Shown: one piece after another, positions 10,531-21,864 of the stretch
How the letters are laid out: each line of letters opens with the position of its first letter
How positions within the stretch are numbered: the stretch's first letter is position 1
Source of the DNA: Bombyx mori
Taxonomy: Eukaryota > Arthropoda > Insecta > Lepidoptera > Bombycidae
Length of the DNA stretch: 64,000 bases
Assembly (NCBI RefSeq): GCF_030269925.1
Contig: NC_085123.1
Location: 682,001-746,000 of the forward strand
Direction of reading: 5' to 3'
Translations under genes and position numbers: made by a program
The notes under the pieces: model-generated
The model's input: the letters and a program-made list of their open reading frames with translations, nothing else
Database searches by the model: none
What the model was told of the DNA's origin: nothing

Positions 10531-11258
10531 TAAGTAATTATAAAAAACTTTAAAAAGCCTTTTATTTCATACAAGTGACTTACAAAAGCAAATGAAATCA
10601 ATGTGATCTATCCGATTAATTAACTAATAAATATGTTTGTTGAATAATATTAGGTACTATTTGCACTTGCAAGAACCTCTGCTCTGGTAAAGCCCCCCTC
10701 CAAGGATAGACAATCTTCTCAAGTTTGGGCAACTTTAACCCAGTTTGTAATTGTGTGAATCTAATAAAAGTATTTAATTTTAGCAACACTCATTCAATAA
10801 ATTGATTAGGAAATTAAAATACATAATTAATTCCACATTTTACTTAAACAATATTTATTATAAAACTATATGTCATAAAATGCGCACAGATTCCTTCTGA
10901 ACAAAAAAAAAAACGCCTGAAATACTACGTGGCCATCAAATGAAATTTACATACTGAATGTAATCTTATCAACGACTTCGAGGGACCTTGCGCGCGAATT
11001 GCAAAACTAACATCAAACATCAAACTAACATCAAATATGCATTTTTCTTATGACCCATCAGGTACTTTATGTTTTATTACTCAATATATTAGCTTTACGG
11101 GTATGTATTTATGTATGTGTGTGTGCGTGTGTGTGATGAACGGAGGCCAAACAAGATCTCGAATAATTACGAAACACATCTTCAGTTCACATGCCCTTAA
11201 CGTGACTGATGTGTTTAACATCAAAAATATCAAACCAAATCTATAGTTAAATGTTCAA
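10531..11258. other. Unassigned intronic DNA
   Basis: AT-rich, with a short (GT)n-like stretch near 11115-11133. No gene or named repeat is seen. Confidence 0.4.
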
Positions 11259-11430
11259 TCTATACCAATATTATAAAGCTGAAGAGTTTGTTTGTTTGAG
11301 CGCGCTAATCTCAGGAACTACTGATCCGATTGAAAAAATTGTTCTATTATTAAAATTTTTTTTCGCTTTCTACTTAAATGAAGTCGCGGCAAAAATTTTG
11401 CGTAATGCCAAAGTAACTAAGTTTTTTTTT
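11259..11430 (+). mobile_element. Helitron-like fragment (5' part)
   Basis: A|TCTATACCAATATTATAAAG, then GAGTTTGTTTGTTTGA and CAGGAACTACTGATCCGAT, typical of lepidopteran Helitron 5' regions. The 3' end is missing and a Bm1 follows. Confidence 0.6.
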
Positions 11431-11437
11431 TAATGCC

Positions 11438-11857
11438 TGATGGGTGGACGAGCTCACAGCCCACCTGGTGTTAAGTAGTTACTGGAGCCCATAGACATCT
11501 ATGACGTAAATGCGCCACCCATCTTGAGATATAAGTTCTAAGGTCTCAGTATATAGTTACAACGGCTGCCCCACCCTATAAACCGAAACGCATTACTGCT
11601 TCACGGCAGAAATAGGCAGGGCAGTGATACCTACCCTCGAGGACTCACTAGAGGTCCTACCACCAGTAATTACGCAAATTATAATTTTGCGGGTTTCATT
11701 TTTATTACACGATGTTATTTCTTCACCGTGGAAGTCAATCGTGAACATTTGTTGAGTACGTATTTCATTAGAAAAATTGGTACCCGCCTAGGATTCGAAC
11801 ACCGGTGCATCGCTCAACACGAATGCACTGGACGTCTTATCTCTTAGGCTACGACGA
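11438..11857 (-). mobile_element. Bm1 SINE, near full length
   Basis: The tail, body and tRNA-like head are all present, ending in AGGCTACGACGACTT on the plus strand. The B-box region reads GGATTCGAACACCG on the plus strand. Confidence 0.93.
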
Positions 11858-12068
11858 CTTCACTATTCCATAGGGGCACTACGACAGCCTCCGAGGACAA
11901 GAGTCACATCAGAATACGAACTATAGATACGATGCTTAGACAAGAAAAAAAAAAATTTAAAACTTATCAACCTTCAACTTTGAACTTCGTGCAGTAAATA
12001 TTCGTAAAACTACGTTCCCATGTTATCGTACAGCGCACATCGGCGGGCCGTTGTAACTCATTGATTTT

Positions 12069-12074
12069 TTTATT
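12069..12074 (-). terminator. Possible poly(A) signal AATAAA
   Basis: AATAAA on the minus strand, 24 nt past the stop of the candidate alternative exon at 12098-12289. Confidence 0.35.
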
Positions 12075-12097
12075 ATTTCGAACCTTATTGGAGAGAT

Positions 12098-12289
12098 TCA
12101 CTTTCCGTCTCTCATCAATATAGAAATTGGTTTAAGGACATGTTTACGTCCATACATTGCTCTATGCCGACTTAACATTAAGGCAATAAAAAGAATCACC
12201 GACGATCCGCTAAGAACCGTAACGAAGATAATAATTAGAGATTCGATAGAGTTACCCGCGGCGCCATCGTGAGTGATACGAAATGTCAC
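12098..12289 (-). CDS. Candidate alternative terminal exon (TM4) of the four-TM gene
   Basis: After a GGTAGTAG acceptor the minus strand stays open for 63 codons in phase 0, the same phase in which the exon at 14287-14421 ends. It encodes a polar start, one hydrophobic helix (around SLIIIFVTVLSGSS) and a basic tail (SRHRAMYGRKHVLK), then stops, with AATAAA 24 nt later. It would replace the TM4 exon at 6922-7260 with a different helix and a much shorter tail. What is seen is the phase, helix, stop and poly(A) signal; the alternative splicing is inference. The pyrimidine tract is mediocre. Confidence 0.4.
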   Translation of the reverse strand: MTFRITHDGAAGNSIESLIIIFVTVLSGSSVILFIALMLSRHRAMYGRKHVLKPISILMRDGK

Positions 12290-12373
12290 CTACTACCAGT
12301 GGTCAATAAAATAAGGTATCAACTAATTTCTTGCCTCACAGCTTGAAGCTTGATTTAGGATTTTTAATTGCTA

Positions 12374-12660
12374 CTAGCTGACCCGGCAGACTTCGTAGTG
12401 CCTCAATCGATTAATAAAAGACCTAAACTTTGTATAAAATAAACATGAAACAAACAAAAGGAATCCATCCGACGGGGGACACATCAAAGGAAAAACAAAA
12501 TTGTTATTTTTATTTAATTCTGAGTATTTTCATATTTATCTACCTTTTAAACCTTCTCTGGACTTCCACAAATAATTCAAGACCAAAATTAGCCAAATCG
12601 GTCCAGCCGTTCTCGAGTTTTAGCGAGACTAACGAACAGCAATTCATTTTTATATATAGA
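12374..12660 (-). mobile_element. Helitron-like element, family 2
   Basis: The minus strand starts TCTATATATAAAAATGAATT and ends GGTCAGCTAG next to T. Two more copies are at 28175 and 50586. The interior frame it offers on the plus strand is a by-product of the repeat. Confidence 0.7.
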
Positions 12661-14286
12661 GAACAAGAAGATAGAAGATAGATTTTACAGTACAATTGAC
12701 TCTTCGCACGCTTGTCTCAAGGTGGGTGGCGGCATTTACATTACGATCTCACTTTAATGTCTAATGAGAAACAGCAATTCGTAAATACCAAGTATTTTTT
12801 TATAATCGTAATATCAAATATTACTTTAAAGTGTAATAAAATGAACTCCTAACAAAACTAACAATAGTTTAAGTATTAAATAAGTGTTTTCATTACTGCC
12901 TCCACAATGGCCAAAAAATAATTGCTATAATAGCAATTATTATTATTGTTCGCATGCTTCGATAGGCGATGCGAGAATTTCTCTTCAATTAATTTCTCCA
13001 ATAACGTTCATAAGATCGTAATTATGACAAGTAATAGTGTGATTGGACGCTATAATCAGTAAAAATTACATTTAGTAAAATTATGTCTGCGCCATTTTGT
13101 GTTGGTCTTATTATATGTGTGGAGCACTATACTTTTTAAATTCTGCTATAGCCGTATCACAACTTGAATCTACCAACCTCCCTGGAAGCAGATTTAATCT
13201 TACAATCATTGAGATATCACATATAGACAAGACCGTGGACCAGATTTCATGAACCACTTTCAAAGGTGTTAGATGCAGTTCCTATTTATTCAAAGAGAAA
13301 TACAGAAAAAACTTAGCACCAATATCGGGAAATGAAGTGATTAAAACCAGGTGGGCCGTGTGAGCTCATCCACCTAAGCAATAAAAAAAAGAAGTAAAGA
13401 AATTGAATATCGGTCGTAATCGATCGTAGTTAATACTATACATATACACTATATTATGAAGAATATTCTAGACCGCATGCTAGCTGAAACAAGGAGAGAC
13501 AGCTGAACGAGCGAGTTTCCATATAACAGTAATCCGTAGCACTGGCTTTGCGATCACTGGCTCCCAAACTTTTTAATCAGTGCCTATTTGGTTGGTTGCT
13601 GCTACTCCCTCGATTCTATGGTGGTGTACTTTGAGAATTTAAATATGTTTATGTTTACGAGTATGCATTGTTAGCAGCTGTAGTGACAAGGATATTTTTT
13701 TCGTTATGACTTGATTCAATTTTGTTATTCATCGATACTAAGTTAATTAAGGTAAATACTTAAGACCCAATATTATTTAATTTTAGAAATCACTTAAAAA
13801 TTTGAATCTGAACTTTGGCAATCGCTGATCTAAATACCTATAAAAAGATGTAAACTGTTTGTACAGTTAAATAGCGCTAACAAAAACAGTTGCTAATCCG
13901 ACATTTCGTATTGTTGCGAATGTTTTGATTTTAGTTGCATTTACGTAAAGACTCGTGTACATTGATACTAGCTGCGTATTATGTACAATATTAATTATTA
14001 ATGTTCAAGGGTAGGTACGAACACCCCGCCTATTTCTTCCATGAAGCAGTAATGCGTTTCGGTTTGAAGGGTGAGGCAGCCGTTGTAACTATATACTTGA
14101 GACCTTAGAAATTAGATCTCAAGGTGGTCACCTAACAGCTTTAACGTAGCTGGAATAGTTAGGCTATCACCGAATAGGTAGAGGAACCAAAGTGACAAAC
14201 TGGGGTCTGAGAACCTGAGCGCAAGTTGTCACACGCAGAGTTCGCCAATACGAGGGACACACAAAATAGAAAATTAAATACTAACC
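12661..14286. other. Intronic DNA with Bm1 tail scraps
   Basis: Short Bm1 tail pieces occur at about 12716-12740, 13345-13390 and 14010-14130. The rest is AT-rich with no gene seen. Confidence 0.45.
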
Positions 14287-14421
14287 TCAAAGCTAGCGGG
14301 TTCCACGGGCTGTGCTCGCATCGTGTCGCGTTGTAGCCCAGTGGCCGCTAGCACTGCAGCACTGTTGCCGCATGCTAAGCACAGCAAGGACAACGCCAAA
14401 AAAGCCGTCAGTAACGGACTC
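14287..14421 (-). CDS. Four-TM membrane protein gene, TM3 exon (apparent frame break)
   Basis: The boundaries are clear: acceptor TTTGTCCACAG|GAGTCC and donor AGCTTTGAG|GTTAGT. The exon encodes a hydrophobic helix (FLALSLLCLACGNSAAVL) followed by a loop (QRDTMRAQPVEPASFE) and ends in phase 0, fitting the next exon. Its start is in phase 0 as written, while the previous exon ends two bases into a codon. One extra base in the homopolymer at 14399-14403 would restore phase and give a hydrophobic start (SPLLTAFLALS) to TM3. So the exon is real, but this sequence carries either an assembly indel, a disabling allele, or an unseen small exon upstream. Confidence 0.7.
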
Positions 14422-14756
14422 CTGTGGACAAATCAACATTTACATGTGACTTCATTTCATAAACGGGGTTACAGGGATGCGATTTGAAATGGCATTGAAT
14501 AAATATGGTTTTAAAAGGTCTTTGGTTACGAGATACTTATAACCGAGATATTACTTCGTAACAATATATTTTCCAGTTTTTAAGTCAACACACTCAGACA
14601 GAGGAGTGAGAGGAGGCTATTTTAAGAATAGACTGGTTTATTTAAAATAAATTTCTTTAGAATTATATTTGTATCTTCGTTCTAATCATGGTACCTGATT
14701 AAATTTTGTGCAGTGCTGTAGGGATGTGGCGAAAAATATAATATGTAGAGCGCTTT

Positions 14757-15066
14757 TAGCCGACTTCAAAAAAGGCGAAGGTTGTTATTTCGACTATGTT
14801 TTTTTTATGTTTGTTACCTCATAACTTTTGACCGGCTGAATCGATTTTGATGATTATTTTTTTATTAGAAATTTAGTCCACTTCTGATAAAGTGGTATCC
14901 ATGAGAAAACCATATAAGTTTTAAATTTGCATTAAGTACGTGCGCGACAAATAGCTGAATAAACTCAATAACTCAATATCACGCCAACCGATTTCGATGA
15001 TTATTGTTTTTAGTGTATATTAATTTGTGTTGGTATATCTTTTTTTTTGTATTCGAGGTCGGTTTT
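14757..15066. repeat. MITE-like element with GCCGACTTCAAAAAAGG ends
   Basis: Left end AGCCGACTTCAAAAAAGGCG; right end GTATTCGAGGTCGGTTTTTC, its imperfect inverse. The interior has the phrase ACCGGCTGAATCGATTTTGA. No coding capacity is seen. A left-end fragment is at 5527. Confidence 0.55.
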
Positions 15067-15076
15067 TCTTTTTCTT

Positions 15077-15320
15077 TTTTTTATTGCTTAGTTGGATGGA
15101 CGATCTCACATCCCACCTGGTGTTAAGTGGTTACTGGAGCCCATAGACATCTACAACGTAAATGCGCCACCCACCTTGAGATATAAATTTTAAAATCTCA
15201 GTATAGTTACAACGGCTACCCCACCCTTCAAACCGAAACGCATTACTGCTTCACGGCAGAAATAGGCGGGGTGGTGGTACCTACCCGTGCGGACTCACAA
15301 GAAGGCCTACCACCAGTATT
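15077..15320 (-). mobile_element. Bm1 SINE, 3' part
   Basis: TTTATTGCTTAGTTGGATGG tail, full body, ends at CTACCACCAGT. Confidence 0.93.
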
Positions 15321-15613
15321 TTAACGCTTAAACGAAATATTTCAATGTTGTTCCACTAAATTAGATGCTAAAAAGTGAAAACGTGCAGCGGATTCCGCGG
15401 TCGCCCTCGCTGCTTATATTTATTGTGTCAAACATTTTGTTTGAATCTCAAGTAGTTCCGACTGACAGGTGTAAGTGGCACGTCATTGCTTTCACCGGCT
15501 GCTGCGGTGTTACATCAAGGAGATGTGCGCCGCGCCGGCCCGCCGAGGTTTTGTGGAATTCTTGCCTTCATTAACTGAAATGTACCTTTGGTATTACCTA
15601 CTTCTCGAATTCG

Positions 15614-15942
15614 AAGTCGTCGTAGCCTAAAGGATAAGACGTCCGGTGCATTCGTATCTAGCGGTGGAACGATGTTCGAATCCCGCAGGCGGGTCGGGTA
15701 CCAATTTTTCTAATGAAATACGTACTTAACAAATGTTCAGGATCGACTTCCTCGGGGAAGGAATAACATTGTGTAATAAAAATCGGACCCGCAAAATTAT
15801 AATTTGCGTAATTACTGGTGGTAGGACCTGTGAGTCCGCACGGGTAGGTGCCACCGCCCTGCCTATTTCTCAGTAATGCGTTTCGGCTTGAAGGGTGGGG
15901 CAGCCGTTGTAACTATTCTGAGACCTTCGAACTTACATCGGG
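15614..15942 (+). mobile_element. Bm1 SINE head and body with intact pol III boxes
   Basis: The head carries an A box fitting the consensus (TAGCCTAAAGG) and a B box (TGTTCGAATCC). The element stops in the body near ACCTTCGAACTTACATCGGG, so its tail is lost. Confidence 0.88.
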
Positions 15943-16785
15943 TGAGGCCAGAATAGTTTCTAAAGGCTACTTGCAGTAGGGAGACAAGAATACGGGTTCA
16001 CGAACACTGTTGTCTGCTTATGTTACCTTGGTTTACCCTCTTTGACATTAAGAGCGTTACGTTAGCCACTAAATGTCAATTTACTTTAATTAACTATAAT
16101 TTTTCTAACACGATTTTATGAGGTTTATGAGCTTGGAATAATCACAATTGAGGCCTGTCTTCATTTCCGTGAACAGTCTAGAACTCACTTAAGGATTTTG
16201 CGGTAGTTTTTCCAAACTTCCGAAAACATGACGAATTGCTCATCAAAAAAAAACGTATAAACATTGCGCGCGCGAGTCGGTCTACTATACGAATTTACAA
16301 TTAATAAAAGCAAAAATAAAACATTTTTGAAATCCTAAGGCTAGATCGTTCAAACAATCACTCGCTAATAAACTGTAGCTATAAATAAATAAAACTGAAT
16401 GGTTATTGCCATAGATACTCATGACTTCAATACCAACTTGTGCGGTCCTGCTAATTAGGACCCCTATTAGTCGATCGAACTTAAATTCATGACATAAATT
16501 TATTTGCAGTTGTCTTTCGGAAGCGGAAACTTAACGAGGCTTAGTTTATTTTAATTTACGTTTAATATCTTTCGTCTGAGCATTCCTTATTAGATAGCCT
16601 GACGTGCCACATTCTTCGATATTTTGAGAGTGAAATAAAAGGCATGCTTCGTTATACTTATATCAAAGCTCTTATTTTTGTGAAAAGTAATTTTCTAAAT
16701 TCAAATGTTTATGAATGGTAAAGACCGCAGCAGCATCAGTGAGCCTTATGTTACTTACAAATTTTGGGGGCATGTAAATTCTTTC
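15943..16785. other. Unassigned intronic DNA
   Basis: AT-rich, no gene or repeat I can name. Confidence 0.4.
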
Positions 16786-17052
16786 TTTTTCTTTCCTACC
16801 TATTCGTTCATAGCCTTATGGGCTATTTCAACTTCGCGCGGACCGGTAGGTGAGCTCACCCCGCCTATTTCTGCCGTGCAGCAGTAATGCGTTTCGGTTT
16901 GAAGGGTGGGGCAGCCGTTGTAACTATACTGAGATCTTAGAACTTATATCTCAAGATGGGTGGCGCATTTACGTTGTAGATGTCTATGGGCTCCAGTAAC
17001 CACTTGACACCAGGTGGGCTGTGAGCTCGTCCACCCATATAAGCAATAAAAA
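16786..17052. repeat. Chimera of LINE family-B tail and Bm1
   Basis: Positions 16786-16860 are a minus-strand family-B tail end (TTTCCTACCTATTCG to GTAGGTGAGCTCACC). They run directly into a plus-strand Bm1 body and tail (from CCGCCTATTTCTGCC to AAGCAATAAAAAA). Confidence 0.7.
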
Positions 17053-17067
17053 ATAAAAATAAAACTT

Positions 17068-17430
17068 TAGCCCTAGCAAGAGCAATGCTTCGCCGAATCT
17101 GCCACCAGATCGGATTCGCGACCCAATGAAAAGATGCGGTAAGAAACTCACTGGACTGGACTGAATACTTATTACTCTAACTTATACCTTCTTGTGTGAC
17201 ACTTCGTTCTTTAGCACGTGCTAAAAGTGTATGCACTGAGTTTTTTTCCGTAATGACCGTGTTCACGGCCCACATAAAAATCATAACTTAAAGTCTTTAC
17301 CCAGCTTGAATCACGATATCGAATTTTCAGTTCTAATACATAATAACTGTCTCTTCAAATCGAAATGCAATCCCGGGATTTAGCACGGGACGGTGGCAGC
17401 CAACCGTGCGGACTCACAATACGACCCGCC
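17068..17430 (-). mobile_element. Family-B LINE fragment and old Bm1
   Basis: 17068-17160 matches the family-B 3' UTR (CTAGCAAGAGCAATGCTTCG). 17255-17430 is a strongly diverged minus-strand Bm1 recognised by CCGTGCGGACTCACAA and the order of its blocks. Confidence 0.55.
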
Positions 17431-17526
17431 ATTAATAACGTGTAAATTACTGTAAATAATTACCAATTGTTCACGAGAAAAACAGTGATGAACGCAATTT
17501 TAAAATGTAAATGCTCACTCGTCTAC

Positions 17527-17530
<4 letters not shown>

Positions 17531-17581
<51 letters not shown>

Positions 17582-18303
17582 ATTGAAAGTTTACTGGTGG
17601 CCCGAAGGCCTTTCCAGTTTCACCAGGACAGGTGGGCGAGCAAAGGCTCAGCCAAGAGGGGTGGGATTTGCTAACAACTGCCCGAGCGCCTCCGAAGGAG
17701 ACCTAACAACTCAAGAGCAATTGTTTCGCGAATGAATCTACTACCGGATCGGAATCGCGACCCGCTGAGAAGATCCGGCGAGAAACTCAGCGGGCTGATG
17801 CATGGGTTAGGTTGCACGTCGACCTCTTTGTCGAGTTCGACGAGTACGGTTACCGGGGTCCCTAAGCCTGCCCCTAGTATTAGAGCTGAAGGCATCTAAT
17901 GCAAAGGTTATTGGATCTGATGGATCCGTAAGGACGTGTCTAGGGCGTCGACGGTGACTGGCTCCTGCATGATCAGGATTCGGGGAGTAGTCAGCGGCGG
18001 CAACGATAAGGCGATTATCATGACGCATAGCCTTATCGAAGTATCGTTCCGACGCTGACTTCATGTATTTCCGAATTGATTCGAGGCCCAGGTCGTCGTG
18101 TAGGTCAACGTTCCTCACGAACCACGGAGCCCCGACAGCTAACCTGCAAAAGCGGGATTGTAGGGATTGGAGGGTGTCTATGTGTGTGCGGGCCGCGTGA
18201 GCGAACACCACACTCGCGTAAGTCATGACGGGCCTTATGCAAGTTTTGTAAAGTGTCACCTTGTTCCGAAGGGACATTTTACTCCGCTTACAGATCATGG
18301 GAT
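17531..18303 (-). mobile_element. 5'-truncated jockey LINE, family A
   Basis: A ~50-nt T tract, the family-A 3' UTR and the last ~160 ORF2 codons (from PMICKRSKMSLRNK), all close to identical with the element at 22528-27683. Flanking copies of CGTCTACAACTT (from 17520 and 18304-18315) are the target duplication, so this is a normal truncated insertion. The ORF2 end differs from the full copy (SSNTRGRLRDPGN against SSRSRLRDLGN). Confidence 0.93.
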
Positions 18304-18805
18304 CGTCTACAACTTCGCTTTTTGTATTGTGCATCTACAAGAGTACCGTTGTTCTTAGGTTGACTGCGCCTTTGTGTATGTTTGTTCGTCTGAGCGGCAT
18401 TCTAGTACAGCGGCCCTCAAAGTTTTTTACTTAGTGACGCCTCAACGTCTTCACACATTCGCAACAGCAGGTTGACAACAAACAACAATTTAATTATAAC
18501 CGCTAAACGCCACCAAAATATCTTAAAATCCCCCAAATGCCCGAAGACTTTAACTCCCGAGATTTTCCTGAATAGATATCAATATGTCGAATAAACGTCA
18601 GAATACGAGGTTCTTTATCGATGATCTTCGTTATTGTCGGGTCTCGGTGGCGCGTGTGCATCGCGCGGAACCACATGCATGGCTGACCGCAAGAGAAATG
18701 GTACGGATTCAACGGGGAGCTATGTTTTGTTTCACTGCACTATGTACATACATACTTCACTGGTCCTTTTGTTTGATATATAATTTACTTGCTATATTCC
18801 AGCAA
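18304..18805. other. Unassigned intronic DNA
   Basis: Frames at 18503-18844 lack domains and are not supported. Confidence 0.4.
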
Positions 18806-19140
18806 GTGTTTTTTTTTCCTACCTATGCTTATAGCCTTGAGTGACTATTTCAGCTTTACCCTAACGTGTAAGCGAGCTCACGGGGCTCAAACCGGAGTGT
18901 TTCTAGCACTGGCTCTAGCAAGAGCAGTGCTTCGCAGAATCTACCACCGGATCGGAAACGCGACCCACTGAGCAGATCCTGCTGTGCCAGGGCTGTGTCT
19001 ATGGGTTAATTCGCTCTGCGAGCTCTTCGTCGCAAGCGACGGGTTCGATGAGAACGGTGACCGGTGCTTGTGAGTTGTGGTACCTTAAAGCACCGTTAGT
19101 GGATCGGGGGGATCCGTAATGACGTGTTTTGAGCGACGTC
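18806..19140 (-). mobile_element. LINE family-B 3' end with ORF2 C-terminus
   Basis: Plus strand TTTTTTTTCCTACCTATGCT, GTGTAAGCGAGCTCACGGGG, CTACCACCGGATCGGAAACG. It continues into sequence parallel to the end of family-A ORF2 (GGGTTCGATGAGAACGGTGA). This shows that B is a sister LINE of A. Confidence 0.8.
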
Positions 19141-19246
19141 GACTCAAAAAGTGTTCATCGCCGAAATTATTTCCTCTCTGTTCTCCAATCCAACTCCTGA
19201 AGCCTTCGTGCAACATTTCTTCTGTAGAATTAATTAAGTCCCAGGG

Positions 19247-19660
19247 TTTTTGTTCTTAATCGTTTACGCTCTTGGCAGAACGATCGTCGTCATCAGCTCG
19301 GATGGCGGTGTGCTCCACGAGACGTCGCCATTCCTCACGTACCGCGGCGTTTCTTGTGCACTCGTTGGCGGGATCATTTAGAGCTGCCTTTATTTGGTCG
19401 AACCATCGGAATGGTAATTTGCCGCGCGGTTTTGTACGCTCAATCATGCTCTGCACCACAAGGCGCTCCACTGAGCCGTAAATCCGTCGCGACACGCGTC
19501 CGAAGAAAGAGAAAACGCGACCTTGAACGATGGAGGATAGACGCTGCCTAATGCCGAGTTCATGTAGAATTGACTGATTCGTTATGAACTGGATTCGTTC
19601 AGTCCGAGGATCTTGTCGGCTATTAATAATTATACCCCTGAGAGATCTTCGCAAATCTAG
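19247..19660 (-). pseudogene. RTE-type LINE ORF, C-terminal piece
   Basis: The minus strand encodes a ~130-residue piece ending at 19256. Segments such as RGRVFSFFGRVSR (seen as QGRVFSFFGRVSR), GKLPFRWFDQIKAAL and VREEWRRLVEH fit the C-terminal end of RTE/BovB-like reverse transcriptases (a G-RGRP-RW-D-I region then a WR near the end). The 5' side is cut by a Bm1 at 19662. Assignment is by pattern only. Confidence 0.6.
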
Positions 19661-19661
19661 C

Positions 19662-19998
19662 TTTTTTTTATTGCTTAGATGGGTGGACGAGCTCACAGCC
19701 CACCTGGTGTTAAGTGGTTACTGGAGCCCATAGACATCTATGACGTAAATGCGCCACCCACCTTGAGATATAAGTTCTAAGATCTCAGTATAGTTACAAC
19801 GCCTGCCCCACCCTTCAGACCGAAACGCATTATTGCTTCACGGCAGAAATAGGCGGGGCGGTGGTACCTACCCGTCCGGACTCACAAGAGGTCCTACCAC
19901 CAGTAATTTCGCAAATTATTATTTTGCGGGTTTGATTTTTATTACACGATGTTATTCCTTCACCGTGGAAGTCAATCGTAAACAATTGTTGAGTACGC
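19662..19998 (-). mobile_element. Bm1 SINE lacking the tRNA-like head
   Basis: Tail, body and the TTACACGATGTTATTCCTTC segment, ending near GTTGAGTACG. Confidence 0.92.
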
Positions 19999-20745
19999 TC
20001 GAGCTTGAGGTAGGATATGTTACCAGTGCTTTACCACCCCTGTCTGTAATAATAACGTACTGATGGACCCATAGTGATGTCTCAAAGCTCTTGAACACCA
20101 GGAGTCTATCTACACAATTAAAACTTCGTGCCTAATTGATTCCTTTTTAATAATTAATTGTTAGACGTAAGGCAAAGTGTGCAAATTAAGCTTTAGTAAT
20201 TTATAATCTTAAAGAGATGGCGAATACAATACACAGAATGGTTAGCGCTTATCTAATCACCTTTAAAAAAACTAAATCCTCATCTCAAATAAACCAATAG
20301 ACCTCAATATTGTAAGGAGTCTTTGTTGCGATAAATCCATAAACAATCTGTAATAATAAATCTTTAAGCATTTAACGCAACATTCAACATTAATTCTTCA
20401 CAAATTATAAGTTATCTTTTGTCGTTCGTCGAAGCTGCATGATTTGTCAACGTGTTAATTTATATAGAAATCAGAAATTATTTTATCACAACATTTCGTG
20501 TAATATCTGTAGTAATAAACCTGCTTCGCTGTCAAAGATGTACTTATTTTTTACTAAACTACTCGATTGTATAACAGAACGTTAATAATGAGTTTAATTA
20601 GGAAGTAATTCGAGCGGCTTAGTTCGGCGTGACTCCGAAGCTACGGGGCTTCCGTTTGTTAATTTGGCGACACCGTCTGTGATGCTCCATCGAACGGCGG
20701 AGAAAAACTTATCTAATGAACTTAGATTCAACATTTATTACAATA
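19999..20745. other. Unassigned intronic DNA
   Basis: No gene or named repeat seen. Confidence 0.4.
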
Positions 20746-21180
20746 CAAGCGGCCCGCTCCGGCTCCGCTCGGGTCTTTAACAAAAATTTCAACGATATTT
20801 GACGTTGTTTTATTTTTTATAAATAAAATAACACTTATTGCGGCATAACTATATCAGTTAGACATATGCTGTCGCGACACTTTTTGTAAATAATAATGCG
20901 TTCTACCAAGTCGTAGTACATTATTTTATTCTATCATCAATAGTTTTCGCAGGGCACGCGATGTAAAGAATATTTTAGGTAATTTTTTTACACCTTGGGT
21001 TACATTATTGGAGTTTTAGTAAGAATCACTCATTTTTTTCAAAAAAGATTATAGCCTATATCACTGGGGAATAGTGTAGCTTCCGAACAGTGAAATAATT
21101 TTTCAAATAGGTTGAGTAGTTTCGGAACCTATTCAATAAAAAAACAAACAAATCTTTCCTGTTTATAATAATAGTATAGA
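20746..21180 (-). mobile_element. Non-autonomous Helitron-like element, full length
   Basis: Minus strand TCTATACTATTATTATAAAC to GAGCGGGCCGCTTG, between host A (20745) and T (21181) on the plus strand. The last four bases are CTTG instead of CTAG. 435 bp, same length as the copy at 49221. Confidence 0.8.
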
Positions 21181-21361
21181 TAAATACGAGTACATCAAGA
21201 CACGAATATCAAATATTTTTGGAATTAGCTGCATCCGTTTCTGCTACGGCTGCCTTCGACCGGAATCAAACTCGAATCCCGTGGTACAGTAAAGACGATC
21301 ACGAATAACTACACTAGCGAAACAAGCTAGGCTCATGGAAAATTTATAGAACCGTCTTCAT

Positions 21362-21603
21362 TTACTGGTGGTAGGACCTCTTGTAAGTCCGCGCGGGTGG
21401 GTACCACCGCCCTGCCTATTTCCGCCGTGAAGCAGTAATGCGTTTCGGTTTGAAGAGTGGGGCAGCCGTGGAAACTATAGTTGAGACCTTAGAACTTATA
21501 ACTCAAGGTGGGTGGCACATTTACGTCGTAGATGTCTATGAGCTCCAGTAACCACAACACCAGGGGGGCGGTGAGCTCGTCCACCCGTCTAAGCAATAAA
21601 AAA
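21362..21603 (+). mobile_element. Bm1 SINE, 3' part
   Basis: TGGTGGTAGGACCTCTTGTA to GTCTAAGCAATAAAAAAAA. Confidence 0.92.
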
Positions 21604-21654
21604 AAATCATTAAAAATTAATAAACTGATAAAAATTATATAGTATTGTGGATAT

Positions 21655-21780
21655 CCGATTTTTTTATATTTCCCGAGCATGTAGAAGAGTATACGGCCCA
21701 CCTGATGGTGAGTGGTTACCGTCGCTCATGGACCTCAGCAATGCCAGAGGTACAACCTAGCCGCTGCCTACCGAATATTT
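21655..21780 (-). mobile_element. CR1-like LINE 3' tip
   Basis: Matches the terminal ~110 bp of the 33703 element (ACGGCCCACCTGATGGTGAG), including the CGCTGCCTACCG block. Confidence 0.8.
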
Positions 21781-21864
21781 CACAGAGCTCAAATATTTGT
21801 TTCCACTAAAATGTTGTTTTCTCGTATACCTACAGCTTCTATATTATTTAGTGAAGCTTATGCT

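Noticed and set aside
12430..12681. Frames shared by 12430, 28136 and 50688 on the plus strand (words such as KEKQNCYFYL)
   Set aside because: They recur only because the same Helitron-like element recurs; the frame is inside the repeat and on the opposite strand to its ends.
17521..17580. The long T tract as a microsatellite or regulatory element
   Set aside because: It is the A tail of the truncated LINE, as the flanking target duplication shows; likewise at 33703.
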